A stretch of 64,000 nt of DNA from Halobacterium zhouii (GTDB taxonomy: Archaea; Halobacteriota; Halobacteria; Halobacteriales; Halobacteriaceae), in the NCBI RefSeq assembly GCF_021249405.1, contig NZ_CP089593.1, positions 434,001-498,000 of the forward strand, read 5' to 3'. The notes under the pieces are model-generated. The model was not told the DNA's origin. It saw nothing but the letters and a program-made list of their open reading frames with translations, and ran no database searches. Within the stretch, counting starts at the first letter, position 1. Each line of letters begins with the position of its first letter. Position numbers and translations under genes: made by a program. Positions 25,798-34,175 of the stretch are shown piece after piece.

Positions 25798-26265
25798 CTA
25801 CGCGTCGGACTGGTCGTCCGTCGCTTGGCTCTCGCTCGTCTGGCCGGATTCGTCGTGTTCGGTCACGGGCACGCCGGTGGTGCCGTCGTCCTCGCCCTTC
25901 GGCAGGTACACGTGTAGCGTGCCATCTGACTGGAGTTCCGCGCGCGCGTGCTCGGCGTCCACCACGGCGTCCGCGGGGAGCGTCGCCTCGCCGTCCATCG
26001 ACAGTCCGCGCCCCGGGAACTGCATCTCGAACCCCTCCCGGTACTGCCGAAAGCGGTCGATCCGGACCCGGACCGTGTTCCCCACGTAGTTCACCTGCAC
26101 GTCGCTCGCCGTCACGCCCGGCGCGTCGAACACCACGAGGTACTCGTCGTCGCTCTCCAGAACGTCCACGGCGAGTGGCGCCTCCTCCTGGAACCGACCC
26201 GCGGCGCGACCGACGCGGCGCGCGACCGCACCGCCCACCGCCTCTGCGAACTCCCTGCCCCTCAT
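25798..26265 (-). CDS. Hsp20/alpha-crystallin family small heat-shock protein
   Basis: 155 residues from ATG 26265. A short N-terminal helical arm is followed by an alpha-crystallin domain: APLAVDVLESDDEYLVVFDAPGV, TVRVRIDRFR, GLSMDGEATLPADAVVDAEHARAELQSDGTLHVYLPK. The usual I-x-I/V C-terminal anchor appears as GVPVTEH; an acidic Ser/Thr/Gln tail follows. ATP-independent holdase. It overlaps the small zinc protein upstream by ATGA, so the two form an operon. Confidence 0.9.
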   Translation of the reverse strand: MRGREFAEAVGGAVARRVGRAAGRFQEEAPLAVDVLESDDEYLVVFDAPGVTASDVQVNYVGNTVRVRIDRFRQYREGFEMQFPGRGLSMDGEATLPADAVVDAEHARAELQSDGTLHVYLPKGEDDGTTGVPVTEHDESGQTSESQATDDQSDA

Positions 26266-26420
26266 ACGTCGATCTCCTCCAGGGGCTCTGTCTCTCCGCA
26301 GTACGGACACGAGAAGTCGTCGACGCCGACGCTGTCGGGCATGTCGTACGTGTAGTGGAGCTGGAACATGTCGAGTTCGCAGTCGTCGTTCGTGCAGCGA
26401 ACCTCGAGCGTGGCGGGCAT
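26262..26420 (-). CDS. Small zinc-ribbon protein (DUF7559-type), 52 aa
   Basis: 52 residues from ATG 26420. MPATLEVRCTNDDCELDMFQLHYTYDMPDSV then FSCPYCGETEPLEEIDV: two cysteine pairs (Cys9/Cys14 and Cys41/Cys44) that can bind one zinc. An upstream in-frame extension is low in character. Translationally coupled to the Hsp20 gene (ATGA overlap), which hints at a role in protein quality control, by context only. Confidence 0.75.
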   Translation of the reverse strand: MPATLEVRCTNDDCELDMFQLHYTYDMPDSVGVDDFSCPYCGETEPLEEIDV

Positions 26421-26514
26421 ACCTACACGTACACCCGTAGCGGGCAAACCGTTTTCGGCCTCCGCAGGTTCCGCGACGTTCTCGGACGTCGTTCCACCAG
26501 CCGGGATCTCCACT

Positions 26515-26582
26515 GCAGTTGGCTCCCCGCTGCAGTCGGCTCTGCGCCGTAGTTGGCTTCCTGCCGCAGTCGGCTCTCTCGT
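26515..26582 (+). repeat. Degenerate 17-bp tandem repeat (4 units)
   Basis: Units at 26515, 26532, 26549 and 26566, consensus G(C/T)AGT(T/C)GGCT followed by a variable half. They lie 57 nt before the AI-2E transporter gene in a 218-nt gap that otherwise holds only promoter-like sequence. Confidence 0.8.
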
Positions 26583-26639
26583 CTGCCGAACCCTTCACTC
26601 GGCCGACACGCACAACAATCTGAACGTCGTGGATTCTGT

Positions 26640-27728
26640 ATGGCGCGCTCCAGGGACTTCCTCGGGTGGCCGCTCGTGTGGCTGCTCTTCGGCATCGCAG
26701 TGGCGTTCGTCGTCGGGACCGCGCTGTACACGTTCCTCGGGTCACTCCTGTTCGCCGTCTTCCTCTACTACGCCACCCGCCCGCTGTACCGGCGACTCGA
26801 CGAGTACATCGACCACCCGGACGTCACGGTGACGCTCACGTTGCTCGCCGTCGTGCTCCCGCTGCTTGCGGTCGTCGTGTACGCCTCGTTCGTCGCGCTA
26901 CAGGAACTCAACCAGTTCCTCGCGACGCACTCGATCCAGGGGTACCGCTCGTTCTTCCAGCCGTACCTCGCGCTCGTCCGCGAGGGGCACTTCCAGCAGC
27001 TCTGGGACTCACTGGTGACCAACCCCGGACAACCGCTCAGTCCGGCCGCTCGCGCGGCTTTCCAGCGAGCGTTCGGTGGGCTCCTCACCGTCGCCGGCCT
27101 GCTGTTCACTGTTCTCACGCGCCTGTTCCTGATGAGTGTCTTCCTCTTCTACCTCCTGCGAGACGACTACAAACTGCGGCGGTGGTTCTACGACAGCGTG
27201 AACTACGACGAGCGCGTCGTCTCGTACACGTCGAACGTCGATGACGACCTCGAGACGGTGTTCTTCGGCAACCTCGCCATCATCGTCGCGAGCGCCGCCA
27301 TCGCCGTCGTCACGTACTACCTCCTCAACTTCGTCGCCGGCGGCACCGTCGTCGGCATCCCCGTCCTCCTCGGGTTGCTCATCGGCATCGGGACGATGAT
27401 CCCCATCGTCGGGATGAAGATCGTCTACGTCCCCTACGGGTTGTTCCTCGTCGCGCTCGCCGCGACGACGCCGACGCCGCTGTGGCACCCGGTCGCGTTC
27501 TTCGTCGTCACCTTCTTCGTCGTGGACACGATTCCGGACTTCTTCGTCCGGTCGTTCCTCTCCGCGCGCGGCAACCTCCACGTCGGACTCATCCTCCTCG
27601 GGTACGTTCTCGGCGTGATGGCGTTCGGGTGGATGGGGCTGTTCCTCGGGCCGCTTGTGGTCGTCGTCATGGTCCACTTCGCGCGCTCGATATTCCCGTG
27701 GCTGGTCGAGGAGTACGGACTCGGGTAG
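26640..27728 (+). CDS. AI-2E family transporter
   Basis: 362 residues from ATG 26640. Hydrophobic helices near residues 7-45 and 60-85, a soluble helical region (QGYRSFFQPYLALVREGHF), helix ~145-170, then a C-terminal block of four to five helices with the family's signature GIPVLLGLLIGIGTMIPIVGMKIVY and FGWMGLFLGPLVVVV. The family includes exporters of autoinducer-2 and Na+/H+ antiporters; the substrate here is open. Monocistronic. Confidence 0.88.
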   Translation: MARSRDFLGWPLVWLLFGIAVAFVVGTALYTFLGSLLFAVFLYYATRPLYRRLDEYIDHPDVTVTLTLLAVVLPLLAVVVYASFVALQELNQFLATHSIQGYRSFFQPYLALVREGHFQQLWDSLVTNPGQPLSPAARAAFQRAFGGLLTVAGLLFTVLTRLFLMSVFLFYLLRDDYKLRRWFYDSVNYDERVVSYTSNVDDDLETVFFGNLAIIVASAAIAVVTYYLLNFVAGGTVVGIPVLLGLLIGIGTMIPIVGMKIVYVPYGLFLVALAATTPTPLWHPVAFFVVTFFVVDTIPDFFVRSFLSARGNLHVGLILLGYVLGVMAFGWMGLFLGPLVVVVMVHFARSIFPWLVEEYGLG

Positions 27729-27785
27729 CGTTCTGATCCCCGGCTGGTCCGGAAATGGGAAGTATCGGGCGTCTCCTCGTCCGCC

Positions 27786-29036
27786 ATGGCGTCCCACCGC
27801 GGCCCCCGCCTGGTCCTCGCCGTCGGCGTGCTCGCGGGCGTCCTGACTGGCGTCTCGCTCCCGGTGGTCCACCCCGAGCAGGTGGCCCTCGCGTCCGACC
27901 ACTACTACCGCGGGGCGCGCGCCGCGCTGCTGAACGCCGACATCTACGCCGGCAATGTGGGATTCCTCTACCCGCCGCCGGTCGTCGTCGCGTTCTACCC
28001 GCTCGCGCTGCTCGGCGACCCCGCGGGCGCGTTCGCCCTCCAGGTCGCCCTCGACCTCGTCGCGCTCGCCGTGCTCGCGGCGCTGCTCGTCGCCGTCACC
28101 GAGCGAGCGGGCGTCGACCTGTCCCGCGTCGACCGCGTGCTCGTCGCGGGGTACGCGCTCGCGTCGCTGCCGGTCGTCGCGAACCTCCTCATGGGGCAGG
28201 TCAACCCCGTGCTGGCGCTCGCCATTGCGGGCGGCGCCGTACTCCTCGAACGCAACCGCCCGAGAGCGAGCGGCGTGGCGTTCGGCCTGGCCGCGCTCGT
28301 CAAACTGTTCCCCGCGCTCGTCGGCGTGTGGTTGCTCCGGCGGCGCGCGTGGACGGCCATCGCCGCCGCGACGGCGACCGGCGTCGGCCTGCTGGCTGTG
28401 GGCGCGCTCGCGTTCGGCGTGCCTGCGTACGAGGCGTACATCACGCACACGTTGACTGGCGAGATGGCCGTCGGGGCGTTCCAGCACGGTCCCGACCCGA
28501 CCGCGCCCTACGTGACGGTTCGCCGCCAGCTCGGCGTGCTCGCGCCGTGGCTGCCCGGATGGGCGGTGCTCCCCGCGAGCCTGCTCGCCGTCGCGCCCGT
28601 CCTCGTCGGCGTGAACCGCACCGTCGACACGCTCCGGAGCCGACTCGTCGCGCTCCAGGGGACGCTGCTCGCCACGCTCGTCGCGTTCCCGCTCGAGGGG
28701 TTCTACGTCGCGCTCACCGTCTTCCCGCTCGTCCCGCTGCTGTACCTCCTCGATAGCGGCGTCCCGCGCCGTCTGTTCCTCGCCGGTGCGCTCCTGCTGT
28801 CCGTGCCCGTCACCTACGACACGGTGGCCGTCGCCACCGCCGCGTCGGTCGTGCCGCTAGGTGTCGGCGCCGCCGTCCGCGAGGCCGCGCGCTCGCTGTT
28901 CGCGTTCGCGCTTCCGTCGATGGTCGGCGTGTGGCTCGTGCTCGCGGCGTGCCTACTCGTCCAGCACCGCGCAGCGACGGTCACGCACTCGCCCGAGGAC
29001 GCCGCTCGGTCCGGCCCACCGAACGACGCCGTGTAG
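27786..29036 (+). CDS. Glycosyltransferase family 87 (DUF2029) membrane protein
   Basis: 416 residues, about ten membrane helices. The first external loop has HPEQVALASDHYYRGARAALLNADIY and FLYPPPVV, the GT87 pattern in which an Asp after the first helix is catalytic (GT-C fold mannosyltransferase using a polyprenyl-phosphate sugar). NLLMGQVNPVLALAIAGGAVLLERNRP and VKLFPALVGVWLL are also family-typical. A GAAGTATCG box about 25 nt upstream supports the start. Probable role in glycolipid or glycoprotein synthesis. Confidence 0.85.
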   Translation: MASHRGPRLVLAVGVLAGVLTGVSLPVVHPEQVALASDHYYRGARAALLNADIYAGNVGFLYPPPVVVAFYPLALLGDPAGAFALQVALDLVALAVLAALLVAVTERAGVDLSRVDRVLVAGYALASLPVVANLLMGQVNPVLALAIAGGAVLLERNRPRASGVAFGLAALVKLFPALVGVWLLRRRAWTAIAAATATGVGLLAVGALAFGVPAYEAYITHTLTGEMAVGAFQHGPDPTAPYVTVRRQLGVLAPWLPGWAVLPASLLAVAPVLVGVNRTVDTLRSRLVALQGTLLATLVAFPLEGFYVALTVFPLVPLLYLLDSGVPRRLFLAGALLLSVPVTYDTVAVATAASVVPLGVGAAVREAARSLFAFALPSMVGVWLVLAACLLVQHRAATVTHSPEDAARSGPPNDAV

Positions 29037-29070
29037 TCACGTTCTTAGGCCTCGATGCCCAACGACCCCC

Positions 29071-30765
29071 ATGACCGACCCCGCGGACCTCGACGTGACG
29101 CTCGTGGACGGCTACGTCGACGAGCCGGCGCACTTCGGCGTGCCGCCGTACATCTCCACGTACCCGCGGTACACGGCGGGCGCGCTGGTCGACGCCGGGG
29201 TTCCGGCCGACCAGGTGACCTACCACACCATCGACGAACTCCGGGAGGACAAGGCGAAGTACAACGACGTCGCGGACGCCGACCTGTTCGTCTACGTCGG
29301 CGGCATGACTGTCCCCGGGAAGTACGTCGGCGGGACGCCCGCGGAACCCGACGAGGTGCAGAAACTGGCGTGGCTCGCGGAGGGGACGAGCGTGATGGGC
29401 GGCCCCGTCCGATTCGGCGTCGGCGAGGAGAACGCGGGCGCTCAAGAGATGGAGCGTTCGGACCTCGACTTCGACTTCCTCGCGATGGCGGACGTCGAGT
29501 CCGCGGCCCACGACCTCGTCGCCAGCGGTCTGGAGGGGTTCGAGGACCGCTACCGGGACAACGAGGAGATCGACCGCTGGGCGGCGAAGGGCGCGTTCGT
29601 CGTCGAACAACACCCCAACTACCCGGAGTACCTCATCTGCGAGATGGAGACCTCGCGGGGGTGTGCGTACCGGTGTTCCTTCTGCACGGAACCGATGTAC
29701 GGCGACCCGTCGTTCCGGACCGCCGAGAGCGTCGTCCGGGAGGTCGAGAACCTCTCGGACCACGGCGCGAAGCATTTCCGCATCGGCCGGCAGGCCGACA
29801 TCCTCGCGTTCGGTGGCGACGGCGAGGCCCCGAACCCGGACGCGCTCCGCCGACTCTACGGCGGTATCCGGGAGGTCGCGCCCGACCTCGAGACGCTCCA
29901 CCTCGACAACATGAACCCCGTGACCATCGTGGACTACCCCGAGAAGTCGCGGGAGGCCATCCGCGTCATCGCGGAGCACAACACGCCCGGGGACACCGCC
30001 GCGTTCGGCCTCGAATCCGCGGACCCCGTCGTGGCCGAGGAGAACAACCTCCTCGTGACCGCCGACGAGTGCCTCGAAGCAGTTCGCGTGGTGAACGAGG
30101 TCGCAGGCTGGCGACCCGGCGACGACCCGAGTGACGCGCCGTCCTGGGGCGACGGCGCCGCGAACCGCCTCCCCAAGCTTCTGCCCGGCATCAACCTCGT
30201 GCACGGCCTCACCGGCGAGCGCGAGGAGACGTTCGAGCACAACAAGCGGTTCCTCCAGCGCGTGCTCGACGAGGGCCTGATGCTCCGGCGCATCAACATC
30301 CGGCAGGTGATGGCCTTCGAGGGCACCGAGATGGCCGAAACCGGCGCGGACCTCGCGGACGACCACAAACAGCAGTTCAAGCGCTACAAGTCCGAGGTCC
30401 GCGAGGAGATAGACAACCCGATGCTCCAGCGCGTCGTGCCGCCCGGAACCGTCCTCGAGGACGTCCACTTCGAGTACCACCAGGACGGCAAGACGTTCGG
30501 CCGGCAACTCGGCACGTACTCGCTGCTCGTCGCCGTCCCCGGCGAGCGCGAACTCGGCCGGACGACGGACGTCGCCGTCACCGACCACGGCTACCGCTCG
30601 GTCACCGGCGTCCCCTACCCCCTCGACCTCGACGAGGCCACGATGGACGAACTCACCGCGATTCCCGGCGTCGGCCAGCGCACCGCGGGTGACATCGTCA
30701 TCGACCGCCCGCACGACGCCACGCCGACGATAGACGACGCGGAACTCGCGCGGTTCACGCGGTGA
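29071..30765 (+). CDS. Radical SAM protein with C-terminal helix-hairpin-helix
   Basis: 564 residues from ATG 29071, with a TTCTTAGGC box about 30 nt upstream. The CxxxCxxC cluster is SRGCAYRCSFCTEP near residue 200, preceded by a B12-binding-like or unknown N-terminal domain (LFVYVGGMTVPGKYVGGTP). After the radical SAM barrel comes a segment like a TRAM/OB region (YSLLVAVPGERELGRTTDVAVTDHGYRSVTG) and a terminal helix-hairpin-helix (DELTAIPGVGQRTAGDIV). The combination suggests a nucleic-acid-modifying enzyme, such as a tRNA or rRNA methylthio-type modifier; that is inference. Haloarchaea conserve it. Confidence 0.85.
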   Translation: MTDPADLDVTLVDGYVDEPAHFGVPPYISTYPRYTAGALVDAGVPADQVTYHTIDELREDKAKYNDVADADLFVYVGGMTVPGKYVGGTPAEPDEVQKLAWLAEGTSVMGGPVRFGVGEENAGAQEMERSDLDFDFLAMADVESAAHDLVASGLEGFEDRYRDNEEIDRWAAKGAFVVEQHPNYPEYLICEMETSRGCAYRCSFCTEPMYGDPSFRTAESVVREVENLSDHGAKHFRIGRQADILAFGGDGEAPNPDALRRLYGGIREVAPDLETLHLDNMNPVTIVDYPEKSREAIRVIAEHNTPGDTAAFGLESADPVVAEENNLLVTADECLEAVRVVNEVAGWRPGDDPSDAPSWGDGAANRLPKLLPGINLVHGLTGEREETFEHNKRFLQRVLDEGLMLRRINIRQVMAFEGTEMAETGADLADDHKQQFKRYKSEVREEIDNPMLQRVVPPGTVLEDVHFEYHQDGKTFGRQLGTYSLLVAVPGERELGRTTDVAVTDHGYRSVTGVPYPLDLDEATMDELTAIPGVGQRTAGDIVIDRPHDATPTIDDAELARFTR

Positions 30766-30775
30766 AACCGTCCGG

Positions 30776-30809
30776 CCGAGTGAACGTCCCAGGCCAGACC
30801 GAGTGAACG
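30776..30809 (+). repeat. Repeated CCGAGTGAACG unit after radical SAM stop
   Basis: CCGAGTGAACG is at 30776-30786 and 30799-30809 (offset 23). The first TGA (30781) is in frame with the gene's own TGA at 30763, 18 nt earlier. It fits the pattern of repeated stop codons after genes in this window. Confidence 0.6.
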
Positions 30810-30883
30810 CCTCGGCCACGGCCCGACCCGCGTCGCTGCCACTGACAACACATTCATAGTCGCCGCCCCGCTCTAGGACCACG

Positions 30884-32638
30884 ATGGCGGCGCTCGCCAC
30901 CGACGGCTGGCTGCTCGTCGTACTCGTCGTGAGCGCCGCGCTCCCGCTCGTTCTCGGTGCCCGCGGCGACCTCCCGGAGTGGCTCTCGGTCACCGGTCCG
31001 TTCCTCTCGCTCCGGTGGAGCGACGACCCGGCCGCCGTCTTCGACCGCCTCGCGCGCCCCCAGCGGCTCTGGCGCGCGCTCTGGACCGGCGGCGTCGTGC
31101 TCGCACTCACCGCCGCCGCCCTCGGCCTACTCGCTGTCGTCGTCGCGGCCGCAGCCACGGTCCTCGAACCCGCGGTCGGCGAAGTGTCCGCCCCCCAGTC
31201 GGTGTTCCTCGAACCCGGCATCAATGGCTTCCTCCCGCTCGCCATCGTCCCCGCCGTCGTCGCCGCGCTCGCCGTCGCGCTGTTCGCCCACGAAGTCGGC
31301 CACGCCGCCGCCTCGCACGCCGACGGCATCGACGTCACCGCGGTCGGCGCCACGTTCCTCGGTCTGCTCCCGTTCGGCGCGTACGTCGAACACGACCGAG
31401 ACGACCTGAACGCCGGGTCCCCGCTCTCCCGCGCCCGCATGCTCGCCGGAGGCGTCACCGCCAACTTCGCCGTCACCGTGGTCGCAGTCGCGCTGCTCGC
31501 CGGGCCGGTCGTCGGGTCCATCGGCGTCGCCAGCGGCGTCCCCGTCGGCGGCGTCGTCGAGGACGGCCCCGCGGCCGACGCCGGCATCCAACCCGGTGAC
31601 GTCATCGAACGCGTCGACGGCCTCCGCGTGCAGAGTCGCGCGGACCTCGACCGCGCACTCGACGACCGCGACCGCGTCGTCACCGCGCAACTCGGCGACG
31701 GCGAAACCGCGTACGTCCAGCGTTCGCTCCACGTCGCAGCAGTCAATCCCGGCGCCCCCGTCGGCTTCGACCCGAACACGGAGATTCTCGCCGTCGGCGG
31801 TGACCCCGTCCACACTGTCGCCGGATTCCGCGCCGCCGTCCGCGAGGACCCGACCGCCACCGTCACTACGTCGAACGGCACGTTCACCATCCCGGTCGGG
31901 GTGCGCGTCTCACGCGCCGCGCGCACCGGCGCGCTCACCGCCGCCGGCGCGCCGCCCGACGAACCGATCACCATCCTCGCCGTCGACGGCCAGCGCACCC
32001 TCGACCCAGACGCCCTCGCGAACGTGCTCGAGAACCACGACGTCGGCGACACGGTCCCGGTTCGCGTGTTCGTCGACGGCGACGTCCAGACGTACGACGT
32101 CGAACTCCGAGCGGGCGTCGACGGCAACCCCCGAATTGGGGTGTTCTACCGCCCCGGCATCAGCGGACTCGTGCTCTCGGATTTCGGCATCGAGACCTAC
32201 CCCGCCGCCGAGTACCTCGACGCCGTCGGCCTCCACAGCGGCTTCGGCGGCGATTCGGTCCTCGACCGCGTGGCCTCTTTCGTCCTCCTGCCGCTGGCGG
32301 GCGTCGTCGGCATAGCGCCCTCCGACTTCCCCGGATTCACCGGCCACGTCACCGGCTTCTACGAGGTCTCCGGACCGCTGTCCGCGCTCGGCGGAGGCGT
32401 CTTCGTCCTCGCTACCGTGCTCTTCTGGGTGGCGTGGGTCAACCTCAACATCGGCCTGTTCAACTGCATCCCCACCCTCCCGCTCGACGGGGGCCGACTC
32501 GTCCATGCCGCCGCCGACAGCGTCGGTTCGCGGTGGCTCCCTGAGCGGGACACGCTTCCGGAGACACTCACGCTCGCCGTCACCGCGGTCGTCCTCGTCT
32601 CGCTCGCCGTCACGCTTGCGTTGCCACTCCTCAGCTAA
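30884..32638 (+). CDS. Site-2 protease family intramembrane metalloprotease with two PDZ regions
   Basis: 584 residues. The zinc motif HExxH is FAHEVGHAAAS near residue 137, and the third ligand motif is TLPLDGGRLVHA near 535. Six or so membrane helices surround them. Between lie two PDZ-like modules: VPVGGVVEDGPAADAGIQPGDVIERVDG (~residue 220) and a second beginning near 345 (GALTAAGAPPDEPITILAVDGQ). S2P enzymes cleave membrane-bound regulators within the bilayer after a first cut by another protease. The partner is not in the window. Confidence 0.9.
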   Translation: MAALATDGWLLVVLVVSAALPLVLGARGDLPEWLSVTGPFLSLRWSDDPAAVFDRLARPQRLWRALWTGGVVLALTAAALGLLAVVVAAAATVLEPAVGEVSAPQSVFLEPGINGFLPLAIVPAVVAALAVALFAHEVGHAAASHADGIDVTAVGATFLGLLPFGAYVEHDRDDLNAGSPLSRARMLAGGVTANFAVTVVAVALLAGPVVGSIGVASGVPVGGVVEDGPAADAGIQPGDVIERVDGLRVQSRADLDRALDDRDRVVTAQLGDGETAYVQRSLHVAAVNPGAPVGFDPNTEILAVGGDPVHTVAGFRAAVREDPTATVTTSNGTFTIPVGVRVSRAARTGALTAAGAPPDEPITILAVDGQRTLDPDALANVLENHDVGDTVPVRVFVDGDVQTYDVELRAGVDGNPRIGVFYRPGISGLVLSDFGIETYPAAEYLDAVGLHSGFGGDSVLDRVASFVLLPLAGVVGIAPSDFPGFTGHVTGFYEVSGPLSALGGGVFVLATVLFWVAWVNLNIGLFNCIPTLPLDGGRLVHAAADSVGSRWLPERDTLPETLTLAVTAVVLVSLAVTLALPLLS

Positions 32639-32761
32639 CTCTCCCGTTACCAGTCGTCGGTCGCCACCTTGTTGTCACTCGGTGGTCGACTGCACGCCAC
32701 ACCCGTCATCTCGCCGCCCGCGTCGTCACTCGGCGTGAAGAAAGACCGCGAGCGACGCGGT

Positions 32762-33181
32762 CTACACCGACTCCTCGATGATTTCACCGACGGCGAAGTT
32801 CGACTTCACCTCCGTCACCTCGATCTTCACGCGCTCGCCGATCTCCGCGTCCGGCACGATGATGACGTACCCGCGCTCCACGCGCGCGATGCCGTCGCCC
32901 TGCTTGCCGATGTCCTCGATTTCCACGTACCGCACCTCGCCGGACTCGACCGGCGGCTGTGGCTCCGAGGACCCGCTCGTGTTCGTCGACGACACGTTCG
33001 ACGACGACTCCGTCGTCTCGGACGTCTCACCGCCCTGCGCGATGAGCGCCACGCGGTACACCTCACCGGGGTCGACGGACCCCGACTCGACCTCCGAGCG
33101 CGGCACCTCAACCACGTACTCGTCGTCCTTCACGGTCACTTCAGCGTTGAACAGACAGAGGAGTTTATCAGAGATTTCCAA
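32762..33181 (-). CDS. TRAM domain protein, TTG start
   Basis: 139 residues beginning LEISDKLLCLFNAEVTVKDDE. I choose TTG 33181 because GGAGG stands 8 nt upstream and because MEISDKLLCLF is the N terminus I know for this haloarchaeal family; an in-frame ATG at 33214 would place that GGAGG inside the gene. The C-terminal ~60 residues are a TRAM RNA-binding beta-barrel (VEIEDIGKQGDGIARVERGYVIIVPDAEIGERVKIEVTEV). The middle is a Ser/Thr/Glu linker. Small TRAM proteins of archaea bind RNA and some act as cold-shock-type RNA chaperones. Confidence 0.85.
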   Translation of the reverse strand: MEISDKLLCLFNAEVTVKDDEYVVEVPRSEVESGSVDPGEVYRVALIAQGGETSETTESSSNVSSTNTSGSSEPQPPVESGEVRYVEIEDIGKQGDGIARVERGYVIIVPDAEIGERVKIEVTEVKSNFAVGEIIEESV

Positions 33182-33239
33182 TGTGACAGCCTCCACACAC
33201 AGCGTCGGAACCATCTGCCTTAATCGTTATCCACGGACC

Positions 33240-33298
33240 TTTTTTGCCGTCGGGTGCGCTTCGCGCACCGCTCCGGCAAAAAATCTCCACCAAAAAAG
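33240..33298 (-). terminator. Hairpin and T-runs after the YkgJ-type gene
   Basis: TTTTTTGCCG (33240-33249) pairs with CGGCAAAAAA (33274-33283), enclosing the hairpin GGTGCGC-TTC-GCGCACC. On the minus strand it yields two T6 runs (from A-runs 33278-33283 and 33291-33296), suitable to end transcripts from the 33416-34135 gene. Confidence 0.55.
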
Positions 33299-33360
33299 AC
33301 CCGAGCGCCTCCGGCGCTCGGTGAACAGCGCGCTCCGCGCGCTGATGCTCGCTGCTGACC

Positions 33361-33414
33361 GCGTTTCGCGCCGCTACTGCATTCCGCGCCACTACTGCAT
33401 TTCGCGCCGCATCG
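33361..33414 (-). repeat. 18-bp tandem repeat following a stop codon (3 units)
   Basis: Units at 33361, 33379 and 33397 (plus-strand form GCxTTyCGCGCCxCTACT). Read on the minus strand, in-frame TAG codons occur at 33394-33392 and 33376-33374, repeating the real TAG at 33418-33416. Core GCAGTAGCGG resembles the arrays at 6596 and 46894. Confidence 0.8.
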
Positions 33415-33415
33415 G

Positions 33416-34135
33416 CTACCCCTCGTAGGCCGTTCCGTCGGGGTGTTTCGCGCCCTCGGAGTCGTGGACGACTGTCTCACCGGGCCCGGGGTTCGCGGGC
33501 GAGAAGTTGTCCCGGACGTCGATGGCTTCCTCGAGTTCCGTCACGGCGCGCTCCTTGAGCGCTTCGGCGAGAGTTTCGGCGTCCTCCCGGGTGATGTCGC
33601 GGCCGAGCCCTTCGCACTCGTGGGCGCGCACCATTCCAGCCTCGTCGACTGCTTCGCCCATCGGCTGGCTGGTGCCGCCGAGCGCCACGCTGAACGGGTA
33701 CGTCCGGCAGATCAACGGGCGGTCGTCGTGGACCGTACACGCGCCCGTCCCGTCCTCGCCTTCTTCGTAGAACGTGCAGTCCCCACAGCTATCGGTCTGG
33801 AGCGCCCACTCGAACGTCTCTCCGGACCCGTCCTCGTCGAGGCCGTACGGCATCGGGCGCGCGACGTCTCGCCAGTCCCGCGAGCTCTGCGAGGGGGACG
33901 TCGGAGCGGCTTCGCCGTTCCGGACGTCTCGTGAATCGTCGTCCTTCTGTCCGCCCGAGTCCTCCAGTTCCCGAACCTCGTCGGGGAACACAGTCGCCGT
34001 GTGCGGGTCGTCGTCCTCCGACTTGCAGCACTTCCCGCAGCGCGTACACTCGAAGCCGATGGTCTCGATGGCGTCCGCGAGGTCACTCACGTCCAGATCT
34101 CGGGCGCGAGCGAGTTCGGCTTCGAGTTCCTCCAT
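33416..34135 (-). CDS. YkgJ family cysteine-cluster protein
   Basis: 239 residues. The cluster starts with FECTRCGKCCKSEDDD near residue 28 and continues with DSCGDCTFY, GACTVHDDRPLICRTYPF and HECEGLG: the CxxCxxCC...C...CxxYP pattern of the YkgJ/Fe-S-like family (formerly UPF0153), proposed to bind zinc or an iron-sulfur cluster. A 45-residue acidic insertion (GGQKDDDSRDV... GLDEDG) sits between the first and second cysteine groups, longer than usual. A GCTTTTCC box about 29 nt upstream supports the ATG. Confidence 0.85.
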   Translation of the reverse strand: MEELEAELARARDLDVSDLADAIETIGFECTRCGKCCKSEDDDPHTATVFPDEVRELEDSGGQKDDDSRDVRNGEAAPTSPSQSSRDWRDVARPMPYGLDEDGSGETFEWALQTDSCGDCTFYEEGEDGTGACTVHDDRPLICRTYPFSVALGGTSQPMGEAVDEAGMVRAHECEGLGRDITREDAETLAEALKERAVTELEEAIDVRDNFSPANPGPGETVVHDSEGAKHPDGTAYEG

Positions 34136-34175
34136 GCTCCGGGGTTCGGCGCGCGAGCGGAAAAGCTCCGCGGGG

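Noticed and set aside
27009..28487. 492-residue minus-strand frame
   Set aside because: Shadow of the AI-2E and GT87 genes, composed almost only of Arg, Glu, Asp, His and Gln.
28981..32127. 1048-residue minus-strand frame
   Set aside because: Spans two clear plus-strand genes (radical SAM and site-2 protease) and has low-complexity Ser/Thr/Arg then Val/Glu/Arg composition; a shadow.
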